NCBI RefSeq assembly: GCF_014203125.1
Contig: NZ_JACHIH010000027.1
Coordinates: 1-64,000 of the forward strand
Reading direction: 5' to 3'
DNA: 64,000 nt
Source of the DNA: Rhodopseudomonas rhenobacensis
GTDB taxonomy: Bacteria > Pseudomonadota > Alphaproteobacteria > Rhizobiales > Xanthobacteraceae
Shown: one piece after another, positions 9,127 to 17,325 of the stretch
Position numbering within the stretch: the stretch's first letter is position 1
Layout: each line of letters begins with the position of its first letter
Position numbers and translations under genes: made by a program
The notes under the pieces: model-generated
Told to the model about the DNA's origin: nothing
Databases searched by the model: none
What the model saw: the letters and a program-made list of their open reading frames with translations, nothing else

Positions 9127-10377
9127 ATGCTTCAATTGCAATCGGCGTTTGGTGTCTTTGCACTGCTCATGCTGGCGTGGACGTTCGGCGAAAACCGCGG
9201 CGCGGTGTCGCTGAGGCAGGTCGTGATCGGCCTCGCCGTGAGCATGCTCACCGCGGTGACGCTGTTGAAGCTGCCGATGGTGGCGCACGGCTTCGGCGTC
9301 ATCAACGACGCCGTCGGCGTGATCTCCACCGCCAGCCGCGCCGGCACCAGCTTCGTGTTCGGCTATCTCGGCGGCGGCGCGCTGCCGTTCGACCCCAAGG
9401 CGCCTGGCGCCGACTTCATCCTGGCGTTCCAGGCGCTGCCGATCGTGCTGGTGATGAGCGTGCTGACCACGCTGTTGTTCTACTGGAAGATCCTGCCGCC
9501 GATCGTGCGCGGCATGGCCTGGCTCTTGGAGCGCACGCTCGGCGTCGGCGGCGCGGTCGGGCTGTCGACCGCCGCCAACGTGTTTCTCGGCATGGTGGAA
9601 GCGCCGCTGTTCATCCGGCCTTATCTCGCGCAGCTCACCCGCGCCGAACTGTTCCTGGTGATGACCGGCGGCATGGCCGGCATCGCCGGCACCGTGCTGG
9701 TGCTGTACGCGACGCTGCTGGCGCCGCTGATCCCCGACGCCGCGGCGCATTTCGTCATCGCCTCGGTGGTCGGCGCGCCGGCTTCGATCCTGATCAGCCT
9801 GATCATGGTGCCGGAGACCGCCAAGCAGCGCACCGACGGCCTCGCGGTGGATCCCTCCGGCGTGGCGTCGAGCACCATGGACGCGGTGGTCAAAGGCACC
9901 AGCGCCGGGCTCGAACTGTTGCTCAACATCATCGCGATGCTGATCGTGCTGGTGGCGCTGGTCTATCTGGTCAATGCCGGGCTCGGGCTGTTGCCGCATC
10001 TCGGCGGCGAAGCGATCTCGCTGCAGCGGCTGCTCGGCTATGCGATGGCGCCGGTGTGCTGGCTGCTCGGATTGCCGTGGGATCAGGCGGTCACCGCGGG
10101 ATCGCTGATGGGCATCAAGACCGTGCTCAACGAATTGATCGCCTATGTGCAATTCGCCAAGCTGCCGCCGGAGGCGCTCGATCAGCGCTCGCGGCTGATC
10201 ATGCTCTACGCGATGTGCGGCTTCGCCAATTTCGGCAGCCTCGGCATCATGATCGGCGGGCTCGGCACCATGGCGCCGCAGCGCCGCGAGGAAATCGCCG
10301 CGCTCGGGCTGAAGTCGATCGTGTCGGGCACGCTGACCACCTGTTTGATCGGCGCGATCGTGGGCGTGGTGAGTTAA
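9127..10377 (+). CDS. Concentrative nucleoside transporter, NupC family
   Basis: A 416-residue polytopic membrane protein of the CNT family that imports nucleosides with H+ or Na+. Family hallmarks visible are GVVxTA-like core segments, FLGMVEAPLFIRPYL (the conserved EAPL motif of the substrate site) and a C-terminal MCGFANFGSLGIMIGGLG with the NFxS-like helix. The length is standard. I chose the ATG at 9127; GGGGTG lies a few bases upstream. The neighbouring repeats isolate it from adjacent genes. Confidence 0.9.
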   Translation: MLQLQSAFGVFALLMLAWTFGENRGAVSLRQVVIGLAVSMLTAVTLLKLPMVAHGFGVINDAVGVISTASRAGTSFVFGYLGGGALPFDPKAPGADFILAFQALPIVLVMSVLTTLLFYWKILPPIVRGMAWLLERTLGVGGAVGLSTAANVFLGMVEAPLFIRPYLAQLTRAELFLVMTGGMAGIAGTVLVLYATLLAPLIPDAAAHFVIASVVGAPASILISLIMVPETAKQRTDGLAVDPSGVASSTMDAVVKGTSAGLELLLNIIAMLIVLVALVYLVNAGLGLLPHLGGEAISLQRLLGYAMAPVCWLLGLPWDQAVTAGSLMGIKTVLNELIAYVQFAKLPPEALDQRSRLIMLYAMCGFANFGSLGIMIGGLGTMAPQRREEIAALGLKSIVSGTLTTCLIGAIVGVVS

Positions 10378-10410
10378 TTTGCCAACAATCGGATCGGTTT
10401 GCAAACGTGC

Positions 10411-10540
10411 TCCGGACGCAGCGCAACGCGCCGCGCTTGCGGCGTGGTGCGCTGTGATCCGGGGCCGTTACGAATGCTGCCGTTGCAACGGTCCCGGCTC
10501 TGCGCAGCAGCGTGAAGAACGCTGCAGCGCGTCCGGGACA
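10411..10540 (+). repeat. 130-bp GC-rich repeat, copy 2
   Basis: This copy starts TCCGGACGCAGCGCAACGCG, contains GGTCCCGGCTCTGC and ends GCGTCCGGGACA. It shares the order of blocks with 34965-35098 and, inverted, with 8859-8999. It fills the 180-nt gap between the convergent nucleoside-transporter and usg genes and could form a long hairpin because its ends are complementary. Confidence 0.78.
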
Positions 10541-10557
10541 CGCTCGGGGGCAGCCGC

Positions 10558-10842
10558 TCAATGCAGCCGGAATACGCCGTCGATGGCGCGCAGTTCGGCC
10601 GGCTTGATCAATTTGGAATGCGCCACGGTGACCGCGAACAGCGGGCCCTCCAGTTGCTTCTCCCAGAAGCTCAGAAAATCCTTCAGCGCCGGGAAATGCG
10701 GGAACAGGTCGTAGTCTTGCCAGACGTAGCTTTGCAGCAGCCAGTGCCGATCCGGACGGCGGTACAAGATCTCCGCCGTGGTCAGCCCGTAACCCAACAC
10801 CTGCTTGCGAAAGTCCTTCGACACTTCGACCTGAGAGCCCAT
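10558..10842 (-). CDS. usg: Usg family protein
   Basis: A 94-residue protein of the Usg-like family, small proteins known almost only in alphaproteobacteria and of unknown function. Characteristic stretches are GYGLTTAEILYRRPDRHWLL and the aromatic WQDYDLFPHFPALKDFL segment. The ATG at 10842 is preceded by GGAGG with 6 nt spacing, which decides this start over upstream in-frame ATGs at 10854 and 10890. It is divergent from groESL across a 313-nt regulatory region. Confidence 0.85.
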   Translation of the reverse strand: MGSQVEVSKDFRKQVLGYGLTTAEILYRRPDRHWLLQSYVWQDYDLFPHFPALKDFLSFWEKQLEGPLFAVTVAHSKLIKPAELRAIDGVFRLH

Positions 10843-11001
10843 GCCAACCTCCATGCGTGCATGAAATTTTGACGTCAGACGGCAATCCATCTCAAGCCTA
10901 AAAGTTTAACCATGTGTTGAAAAATTCAGCGTTAGCAGCGACTTAGGCTCAGTGCTAGTACCAGGCCGAGAGCCGCGGCCGGATTCGCCGTACCGGCGCA
11001 G

Positions 11002-11028
11002 TTGGCAGTCGTCACATTTGAGTGCCAA
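11002..11028. promoter_or_regulatory. CIRCE-like operator 1 of groESL
   Basis: TTGGCAGTC, nine bases, GAGTGCCAA. The arms are complementary except at one position and match the CIRCE layout (TTAGCACTC-N9-GAGTGCTAA), the binding site of the HrcA repressor. It lies upstream of the predicted RpoH promoter. Confidence 0.7.
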
Positions 11029-11045
11029 TTTTTCTGCTAGAAGCT

Positions 11046-11074
11046 CTTGCCGGCCAAGCCGCATTGGCTTATTT
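11046..11074 (+). promoter_or_regulatory. RpoH-type heat-shock promoter of groESL
   Basis: CTTG at 11046-11049, an 18-nt spacer, and CTTATTT at 11068-11074. This fits the alphaproteobacterial RpoH consensus CTTG-N17/18-CYTATNT. It sits between two CIRCE-like operators, with a transcription start expected near 11081. Confidence 0.65.
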
Positions 11075-11086
11075 GCAGGGCATCGG

Positions 11087-11113
11087 CTAGCACTCGATGC
11101 GGCCGACTGCCAA
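11087..11113. promoter_or_regulatory. CIRCE operator 2 of groESL
   Basis: CTAGCACTC, nine bases, GACTGCCAA. The left half is one base from the CIRCE consensus; the right half is more diverged. It lies just downstream of the predicted start site, the usual location for HrcA repression. Confidence 0.75.
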
Positions 11114-11155
11114 TTTCCAAAATTTGAGCATCGTCAGAAACTTAGGAGGACTTGC

Positions 11156-11473
11156 ATGAAATTCCGTCCGCTTCACGACCGCGTTGTAGTCAAGCGCATC
11201 GACGCCGAAGAGAAGACCGCAGGCGGTATTATCATCCCCGACAGTGCCAAGGAAAAGCCCTCGCAGGGCGAAATCCTGTCGGTCGGCCCGGGTGGCCGCG
11301 ACGAGTCCGGCAAGCTGATCCCGATCGATCTCGCCGTTGGCGATCGCGTGCTGTTCGGCAAGTGGTCCGGCACCGAGGTCAAGCTCGACGGCCAGGAAGT
11401 GCTGATCATGAAGGAAAGCGACATCATGGGCGTCCTCACCGACCTGCCCTCGACCAAGAAGAAGGCCGCTTAA
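11156..11473 (+). CDS. groES: Co-chaperonin GroES
   Basis: A 105-residue Hsp10 chaperonin cap that closes the GroEL folding chamber. It begins [15 protein letters not shown], carries the mobile loop [18 protein letters not shown] and the [11 protein letters not shown] roof region, and has normal length. An AGGAGGA ribosome-binding site at 11144-11150 fixes the ATG. groEL follows after 88 nt in the same operon. Regulation is predicted to be dual, by RpoH and by HrcA through the two CIRCE elements upstream. Confidence 0.98.
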   Translation: MKFRPLHDRVVVKRIDAEEKTAGGIIIPDSAKEKPSQGEILSVGPGGRDESGKLIPIDLAVGDRVLFGKWSGTEVKLDGQEVLIMKESDIMGVLTDLPSTKKKAA

Positions 11474-11528
11474 TTGCCGCTCCCCGTCTCGTCCTGCTGA
11501 GGCCCGCTTGTTCGGGCTCGCGGGATGA

Positions 11529-13205
<1,677 letters not shown>

Positions 13206-13244
13206 TCTAGGCCCCTGCGCGACGAAGCGAACTACACGATGCAA

Positions 13245-13275
13245 AACCCCGGCGGAAACGCCGGGGTTCTTGTTT
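13245..13275 (+). terminator. Intrinsic terminator of groESL
   Basis: A perfect 10-bp stem (AACCCCGGCG / CGCCGGGGTT) with a GAAA tetraloop, followed by CTTGTTT. It begins 40 nt after the groEL stop codon. Confidence 0.9.
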
Positions 13276-13290
13276 GAGGGACTTACTTCG

Positions 13291-13341
13291 TCATCCCGGG
13301 CGCGATGCAGCACGCAGTGCTGCTTCGCAGACCCGGGATCG
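13291..13341. repeat. Short palindromic intergenic repeat
   Basis: TCATCCCGGGCGCGATGCAG on the left and GCTTCGCAGACCCGGGATCG on the right form an imperfect palindrome around GCACGCAGTGC. It resembles the ends of the 130-bp repeat family and may be a truncated relative. Confidence 0.6.
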
Positions 13342-13462
13342 CGATAGGCGGCGCCACACCGCAGAGCCTCTCAACGCGGTAGGCCTGCCCTTGTACGTCT
13401 GATCGGACCAGCGACATCCGCGACCCGCTTTCGCGCAGCCGCAAAACTGCTAATCTGCGCCG

Positions 13463-14083
13463 ATGAGCAGCATCGAAGAGATCGAAGAGGCCATCGCAGC
13501 ACTCGCCCCCGGCGATCTCGCGCGGTTTCGCGCCTGGTTCGACGCGTTCGACGCCGCCCATTTCGACGCCCGGATCGAACGTGACGCGGCCTCCGGCAAG
13601 CTCGACGCGCTAGCAGAACAAGCGCTGGCTGGCCATCGGAAAGGAGTGTCCGCCATGAATGGGTTCATTGCCACAACTCGCGCGAACCCACGCATTCCGG
13701 TTATCACAGTTCGCGAATTAGTTGACGCACTTGCACAGTTCTTGGCTACATTCATCGACTATTCTCACGAATTTGAGACGATAGAATGTGACCGATCCGA
13801 GAAATGCACTTCCATTTCAATGTTTGGAGGCATCCTCCCGGATTTCGAGTTTCAAGGCCGCACTCTGAGCGGAATCCGTCGGAAGGTTCTAATCGATATC
13901 GGGGGAAAGGCGGCCAGTACAAAAAATGCTAAGTTATGGGCAGAGCCATTCGTTGTCACAATTCATATCAATCTTCTTGATACTCAGCATTTTGACGTAC
14001 TAATCGAGCCTCTACCAGACCGCTTGATAGCCATTCGCAGGGTATTGCGCTGGGAAAGCGGCAAACCCATTGCAGGCTCGTAG
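13463..14083 (+). CDS. Antitoxin-like N-terminus joined to an unknown domain
   Basis: A 206-residue frame. Residues 1-63 (MSSIEEIEEAIAAL... to AEQALAGHRKG) look like the small antitoxin-type proteins that usually end near here and precede a RelE/ParE-type toxin. From Met65 (13655) the sequence changes to an unrecognised domain with noticeably lower GC and different codon use. AAGGAG sits 8 nt before that Met, so the second part may be translated on its own as a 142-residue protein. The stop codon at 14081-14083 lies inside a repeat that starts at 14080. I cannot name the function; a fusion made by insertion or deletion is the likeliest explanation. Confidence 0.6.
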   Translation: MSSIEEIEEAIAALAPGDLARFRAWFDAFDAAHFDARIERDAASGKLDALAEQALAGHRKGVSAMNGFIATTRANPRIPVITVRELVDALAQFLATFIDYSHEFETIECDRSEKCTSISMFGGILPDFEFQGRTLSGIRRKVLIDIGGKAASTKNAKLWAEPFVVTIHINLLDTQHFDVLIEPLPDRLIAIRRVLRWESGKPIAGS

Positions 14084-14159
14084 GATGGGTTGAGCTCTTC
14101 CCGAAACCCATCACATCGCAACACGCCAGATGGGTATCGCTCCGCTCAACCCATCCTAC
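14080..14159. repeat. Palindromic repeat with GTAGGATGGG ends
   Basis: Terminal inverted arms GTAGGATGGGTTGAGC and GCTCAACCCATCCTAC enclose about 48 nt with a further AACCCATC/GATGGGT pair. It supplies the stop codon of the preceding gene, which suggests that the element inserted into or next to that gene. Confidence 0.75.
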
Positions 14160-14196
14160 AATCTACCCCTTCCCCTTCACCGACCGAAAACTGATC

Positions 14197-14450
14197 TCAA
14201 CGATGCCCGGTCGCCTTGACGAAGCGTAGCAACGTCCGGGTCGAGGGCTGGCCGCGGCCGCTTTCCAGTCGGGCGACGGTGCTTTGCGTGGTGTTCATGC
14301 GGCGGCGAGTTCGGCCTGGCTGAGGCCGGCGCGGCGACGCGCCTTGGCGATCGCGGCCATCACCGTGAACTCCCCCTCAAGCGCGTCGTAGTCCGCCCGA
14401 TAGGTCGCATCCTTGCTTCAGGCCTTGTGCAGATCCTTGATCTTGGTCAT
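14197..14450 (-). pseudogene. Broken XRE-family antitoxin or regulator
   Basis: Read from the ATG at 14450, the frame gives MTKIKDLHKA, then an in-frame TGA at codon 11, then SKDATYRADYDALEGEFTV and a helix-turn-helix start ARRRAGLSQAELAA. There the frame breaks; the expected continuation TTQSTVARLESGRGQPS and TLLRFVKATGH is found in another frame, ending at 14197. The order and motifs are those of a HigA/XRE-type antitoxin of about 85 residues. One nonsense codon plus a frameshift mark it as decayed. No partner toxin gene is visible next to it. Confidence 0.8.
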
Positions 14451-14463
14451 CGGGTATCTCGCC

Positions 14464-14876
14464 GTCATTCCGGGGCGCGAGCGCGATAGCTGCGAGCGAG
14501 CCCGGAATCCATAGCCCCTGTATCAATGTGATATGCTGGGGTAGAGGTCAGCCCACTCTGGATTGAGCTCTTCGATCAGCCGGATCTTCCATTCGCGGCG
14601 CCATTTCTTCAACTGCTTCTCGCGGGTGATGGCGGTGACGACGTCATCGTAGATTTCGAACCGGACCAGTTTGTCGACACCGTAGCGCGAGGTGAAGCCG
14701 GGCGCGGCTTTGGTGCGGTGCTCGAAGCAGCGGCGCAGCAGATCGTTGGTCACGCCGAGATACAGCGTCCCATGTTTGCTGCTGGCGAGAAGATAGACGT
14801 CGTACGCCATCTTGAGCACAGGGAGTATGGATTCCGGGCTCGCTCGCGGCTGGCGCCGCTCGCGCCCCGGAATGAC
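14464..14876. mobile_element. REP palindrome carrying a GIY-YIG nuclease gene
   Basis: The left half (14464-14520, GTCATTCCGG... to CCATAGCCCCTG) and right half (14819-14876, CAGGGAGTATGG... to CCCGGAATGAC) are the two arms of the same palindrome seen intact at 6034-6158. They are separated by 298 bp that consist almost only of one GIY-YIG coding sequence. The join is at the exact palindrome centre, CCCTG/CAGGG. I read this as the gene-bearing form of a REP-type element, with the empty copy as its derivative or precursor. Confidence 0.75.
14523..14810 (-). CDS. GIY-YIG nuclease family protein (REP-embedded)
   Basis: A 95-residue single-domain endonuclease of the GIY-YIG/UvrC N-terminal fold. 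The two signature strands read DVYLLASS and LYLGVTND, variants of GIY and YIG as often seen in this small subfamily; the arginine in NDLLRRCFEH and Glu in ITREKQLKKW complete the expected active site. The start is the ATG at 14810; a GTG at 14819 is also in frame but lies in the repeat arm. The stop codon is 2 nt from the other arm. Stand-alone members are common in bacteria and have no settled function; the position inside a palindrome suggests a link to the repeat's spread. Confidence 0.88.
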   Translation of the reverse strand: MAYDVYLLASSKHGTLYLGVTNDLLRRCFEHRTKAAPGFTSRYGVDKLVRFEIYDDVVTAITREKQLKKWRREWKIRLIEELNPEWADLYPSISH

Positions 14877-14954
14877 GAGTATAACTCATCATTGATTAGG
14901 TCGCACCTGGCGCCCGGTATGGGACGCGGCCGCAAAGCCGCCGCCCGCCCCTCC

Positions 14955-15272
14955 TCACTCCGCGTGCGCCAGGATCGACTTCAGCAGCCCCGGGAAGCGC
15001 GCGTCGAGGTCGGCCTCGCGCACCACATTGCGGTGCTCGACGCCCTTCTTGGTGGTGCGGACCAGGCCGGCCTCGCGCAGCACGCGGAAATGGTTCGACA
15101 GCGTCGACTTCGCCATCGCGGGGCACGGCGCCGCCGCGGTGCAGGACATGCTCACGCAATCGGCCTGCTCGAGCAGCGCCTTGACGATGCGCAGCCGCAT
15201 CGGATCGGACAGCGCCGCGAGCACGCCCGCCAGCGAAATATCCTCAGTTGCGGGATGAACCAGCTGCACCAT
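14955..15272 (-). CDS. ArsR-family repressor
   Basis: A 105-residue winged-helix regulator: VLAALSDPMRLRIVKALL begins the ArsR DNA-binding domain, and KSTLSNHFRVLREAGLV is the recognition helix region. The CVSMSC and APCPAM cysteines lie before that helix; whether they sense metal or redox is unclear. The start is the ATG at 15272. It is divergent from an SDR gene 83 nt away, and the shared region has an inverted repeat, so it probably represses both genes. Confidence 0.88.
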   Translation of the reverse strand: MVQLVHPATEDISLAGVLAALSDPMRLRIVKALLEQADCVSMSCTAAAPCPAMAKSTLSNHFRVLREAGLVRTTKKGVEHRNVVREADLDARFPGLLKSILAHAE

Positions 15273-15293
15273 GAAAAAGATATAGGCGCTGCC

Positions 15294-15333
15294 TTGACAT
15301 CGTTCAATAGTCCCATATTTCCGAACTATTGAA
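15294..15333. promoter_or_regulatory. Promoter/operator between arsR-like gene and SDR
   Basis: TTGACA at 15294-15299 is a good -35 box for the SDR gene. TTCAATAGT (15303-15311) and ACTATTGAA (15325-15333) form a perfect 9-bp inverted repeat with a 13-nt spacer overlapping the -10 region. This is a likely ArsR-type operator. Confidence 0.7.
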
Positions 15334-15355
15334 ATAACAGCACGGGACGACGAAC

Positions 15356-16105
15356 ATGACCAAGACACTGCAAGGCAAGGTGGCGCTGGTGACCGGCGCA
15401 TCGAAGGGCATCGGCGCCGCCATCGCGCTCAAATTGGCGGCGGAAGGTGCCGTGGTGGCGGTCAACTACGCCACCGGCAAGGATGGCGCCGACGCCGTGG
15501 TGGCGAAGATCACCGCGGCTGGCGGCAAGGCGGTCGCGGTGCACGGCAATCTCGCCGAGCCTGGCGATTCCAAGAAGCTGGTCGCCGCCACCGTGCAGGC
15601 GCTGGGCAAGATCGACGTGCTGGTCAACAATGCCGGCGTCTACGACATGCTGCCGCTCGACGCCATTACGCCCGAGCACTTTCACAAGCAGTTCAACGTC
15701 AACGTGCTCGGCCTGCTGCTGGTGACGCAGGAAGCCGCGCGGCATTTCAACGACGGCGGCAGCATCGTCAACATCTCGTCCGGCGTATCGACCATGGCGA
15801 TGCCGGGCACCGCGGTGTACGGCGCCACCAAGGCGTCGGTCGACCTGATCACCGGCGTGCTGGCCAAGGAGCTGGCGCCGCGCAAGATCCGCGTCAACGC
15901 GGTCAATCCCGGCATGGTGGTGACCGAAGGCGTCAAAACCGCCGGCTTCCACGAGGGCGCGATGCGCCAGCAAATCGAAGCCATCACGCCGCTGGGCCGC
16001 GTCGGCGAAGCCGAGGAGATCGCCTCGGTGGTCGCGTTCCTCGCTTCGGACGGCGCGTCCTACGTCACCGGCGAGACGCTGCACGTCACCGGCGGATTGC
16101 GTTAG
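15356..16105 (+). CDS. SDR family oxidoreductase (glucose/3-oxoacyl type)
   Basis: A 249-residue short-chain dehydrogenase/reductase with TGASKGIG at residues 13-20, NNAG in beta-4, the SSGVS serine strand and catalytic YGATK. The C-terminus GASYVTGETLHVTGG is typical of the group related to FabG and glucose dehydrogenase. Substrate not identifiable. Expression is probably controlled by the divergently encoded ArsR protein through the operator 23 nt upstream of the start codon. Confidence 0.88.
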   Translation: MTKTLQGKVALVTGASKGIGAAIALKLAAEGAVVAVNYATGKDGADAVVAKITAAGGKAVAVHGNLAEPGDSKKLVAATVQALGKIDVLVNNAGVYDMLPLDAITPEHFHKQFNVNVLGLLLVTQEAARHFNDGGSIVNISSGVSTMAMPGTAVYGATKASVDLITGVLAKELAPRKIRVNAVNPGMVVTEGVKTAGFHEGAMRQQIEAITPLGRVGEAEEIASVVAFLASDGASYVTGETLHVTGGLR

Positions 16106-16161
16106 ACGCTGGATCAGCCACCGCGAGGCCGGCGAACTGCCGGCTTTGCGGGTCAGTCCAC

Positions 16162-16196
16162 AGCAGATGAGGCGCGCTGGCCGCGGCTCATCTGCT
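16162..16196. terminator. Possible bidirectional hairpin terminator
   Basis: AGCAGATGAG and CTCATCTGCT form a perfect 10-bp stem with a 15-nt loop between the convergent SDR and secreted-protein genes. A second smaller hairpin (GCCGGC-gaact-GCCGGC, then TTT) is at 16128-16147. Neither has a long U-run. Confidence 0.5.
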
Positions 16197-16215
16197 CGTT
16201 AGCAATGTGAGTTTG

Positions 16216-16524
16216 TCATTCCTCGTCGTCGACCGGCCGCACCATCTCGTTGGCCGGCCGTCCGATTTGGCGCCGCGCGGTGCGGACGTTGTTGGTGCTC
16301 GCGCCCGGCGGATTGAACACCGCGTAGCACGCGGAACTCAGCCGCGGTCCGGCGCTGCGCAGGCAACTCTCGACCCGCGCAGAGTCCGGAATAGCGCTAC
16401 TGCACAGCCGGAACGCGTCCGGCATGCAGGCGTCGCGTTGCGCCTCGGTTCCTTCTTGCGCAAACGCCGGCGCGGCAAGGCCCAGCGACGCCGCGGCAAC
16501 CAACAGCATTCTCGATGCAGCCAT
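16216..16524 (-). CDS. Secreted cysteine-containing protein
   Basis: A 102-residue protein with a clear signal peptide (MAASRMLLVAAASLGLAAPAFA, cleavage after AFA, about residue 22). The mature part has four cysteines in the order DACMPDAFRLC, VESCLRSAG, SSACYAV, spaced as if forming two disulfides in the periplasm. This matches a group of small uncharacterised alphaproteobacterial exported proteins. The Shine-Dalgarno GGAG lies in the loop of a perfect hairpin directly before the start codon. Confidence 0.75.
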   Translation of the reverse strand: MAASRMLLVAAASLGLAAPAFAQEGTEAQRDACMPDAFRLCSSAIPDSARVESCLRSAGPRLSSACYAVFNPPGASTNNVRTARRQIGRPANEMVRPVDDEE

Positions 16525-16544
16525 GATGAATCCTCCGATTCATC
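16525..16544 (-). promoter_or_regulatory. Hairpin presenting the ribosome-binding site
   Basis: On the minus-strand mRNA, GATGAATC and GATTCATC form a perfect 8-bp stem and the 4-nt loop is GGAG, the Shine-Dalgarno. The start codon follows immediately. Stem formation could modulate translation of the secreted protein. Confidence 0.55.
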
Positions 16545-16672
16545 GACCAACAGCCGGCAGACCAACTCGTTCCGGCGCGGCGGTATCCGAGACGGGATTG
16601 TGATCGTCTCAAATCGGGACAGCGGCTGATCGAAACGAGCGTCAGCCACAAGCAGCCATCTTGCGCGTTGAC

Positions 16673-16691
16673 TGATACGCGGTACGTATCA
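16673..16691. promoter_or_regulatory. higBA operator
   Basis: TGATACG and CGTATCA, a perfect 7-bp inverted repeat with a 5-nt spacer, overlaps TTGACT at 16668-16673 and lies 12 nt before the toxin start codon. Such a site is where the HigA antitoxin would bind to autorepress. Confidence 0.65.
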
Positions 16692-16702
16692 CATACTGAT
16701 GC

Positions 16703-16984
16703 ATGATCCGCAGCTTCGCCGACAAGGCCACCGAGCGGCTGTTTCAAGACGACGTCTGCCCGCCACGTTGGCGCGGCATGGAGGCCGTTGCGCTGCGCAA
16801 GCTGGATATGGTGGACGCTGCGACCCGATTGGAGGACCTGCTTTCTCCGCCGGGCAATCGTTTGGAATCATTGAAAGGCGATCGACGCGGTCAGCATTCG
16901 ATCCGGATCAACCGGCAATGGCGTATCTGCTTCCGCTGGACCATCCAAGGCCCCGAAGCGGTTGAGATCGTGGACTATCACTGA
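16703..16984 (+). CDS. higB: HigB-type toxin
   Basis: A 93-residue RelE/HigB-family mRNA interferase. It starts MIRSFADKATERLF and has the family features ALRKLDMVDAATRLEDL, the RGQHSIRINRQWRICF basic core and the C-terminal VEIVDYH. The final VDYH tail with its histidine is typical of HigB toxins. It is encoded before its antitoxin, the inverted order characteristic of hig loci, with 10 nt between the genes. Confidence 0.9.
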   Translation: MIRSFADKATERLFQDDVCPPRWRGMEAVALRKLDMVDAATRLEDLLSPPGNRLESLKGDRRGQHSIRINRQWRICFRWTIQGPEAVEIVDYH

Positions 16985-16994
16985 GGAGACGAAG

Positions 16995-17279
16995 ATGCCC
17001 CGCCTGCGAACCCATCCCGGCGAAGTGTTGCGCGAGGAATATCTGCTGCCGCTCGGCCTGTCGGCACGCGCCTTGGCGAAGGCGCTGGATGTTCCGGCCA
17101 ACCGATTGTCCGAGATCGTGCGCGGCAGCCGCGACGTCAGCGCCGACACCGCGATCCGGCTCGGGCGCTATTTCGGCACCGATCCGCGATTCTGGCTGAA
17201 CCTGCAGGCCGCGCATGATCTGTCGAAAGCCGAGCAGGCCCACAACTACAAGGCCATCGTGCCGCGCCCGGCGGCCTGA
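16995..17279 (+). CDS. higA: HigA-type antitoxin
   Basis: A 94-residue XRE-family antitoxin: MPRLRTHPGEVLREEYL leads into a helix-turn-helix (LSARALAKALDVPANRLSEI) and the DTAIRLGRYFGTDPRFWLNL tail typical of the VapI/HigA group. GAGGAG at 16984-16989 supports the ATG at 16995. It should neutralise the upstream HigB toxin and repress the operon through the palindrome at 16673-16691. Confidence 0.92.
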   Translation: MPRLRTHPGEVLREEYLLPLGLSARALAKALDVPANRLSEIVRGSRDVSADTAIRLGRYFGTDPRFWLNLQAAHDLSKAEQAHNYKAIVPRPAA

Positions 17280-17325
17280 CCCCCGCGCCCGCAACGCAGG
17301 GTCGTCGACAGCGCCCGCCCGCCCC

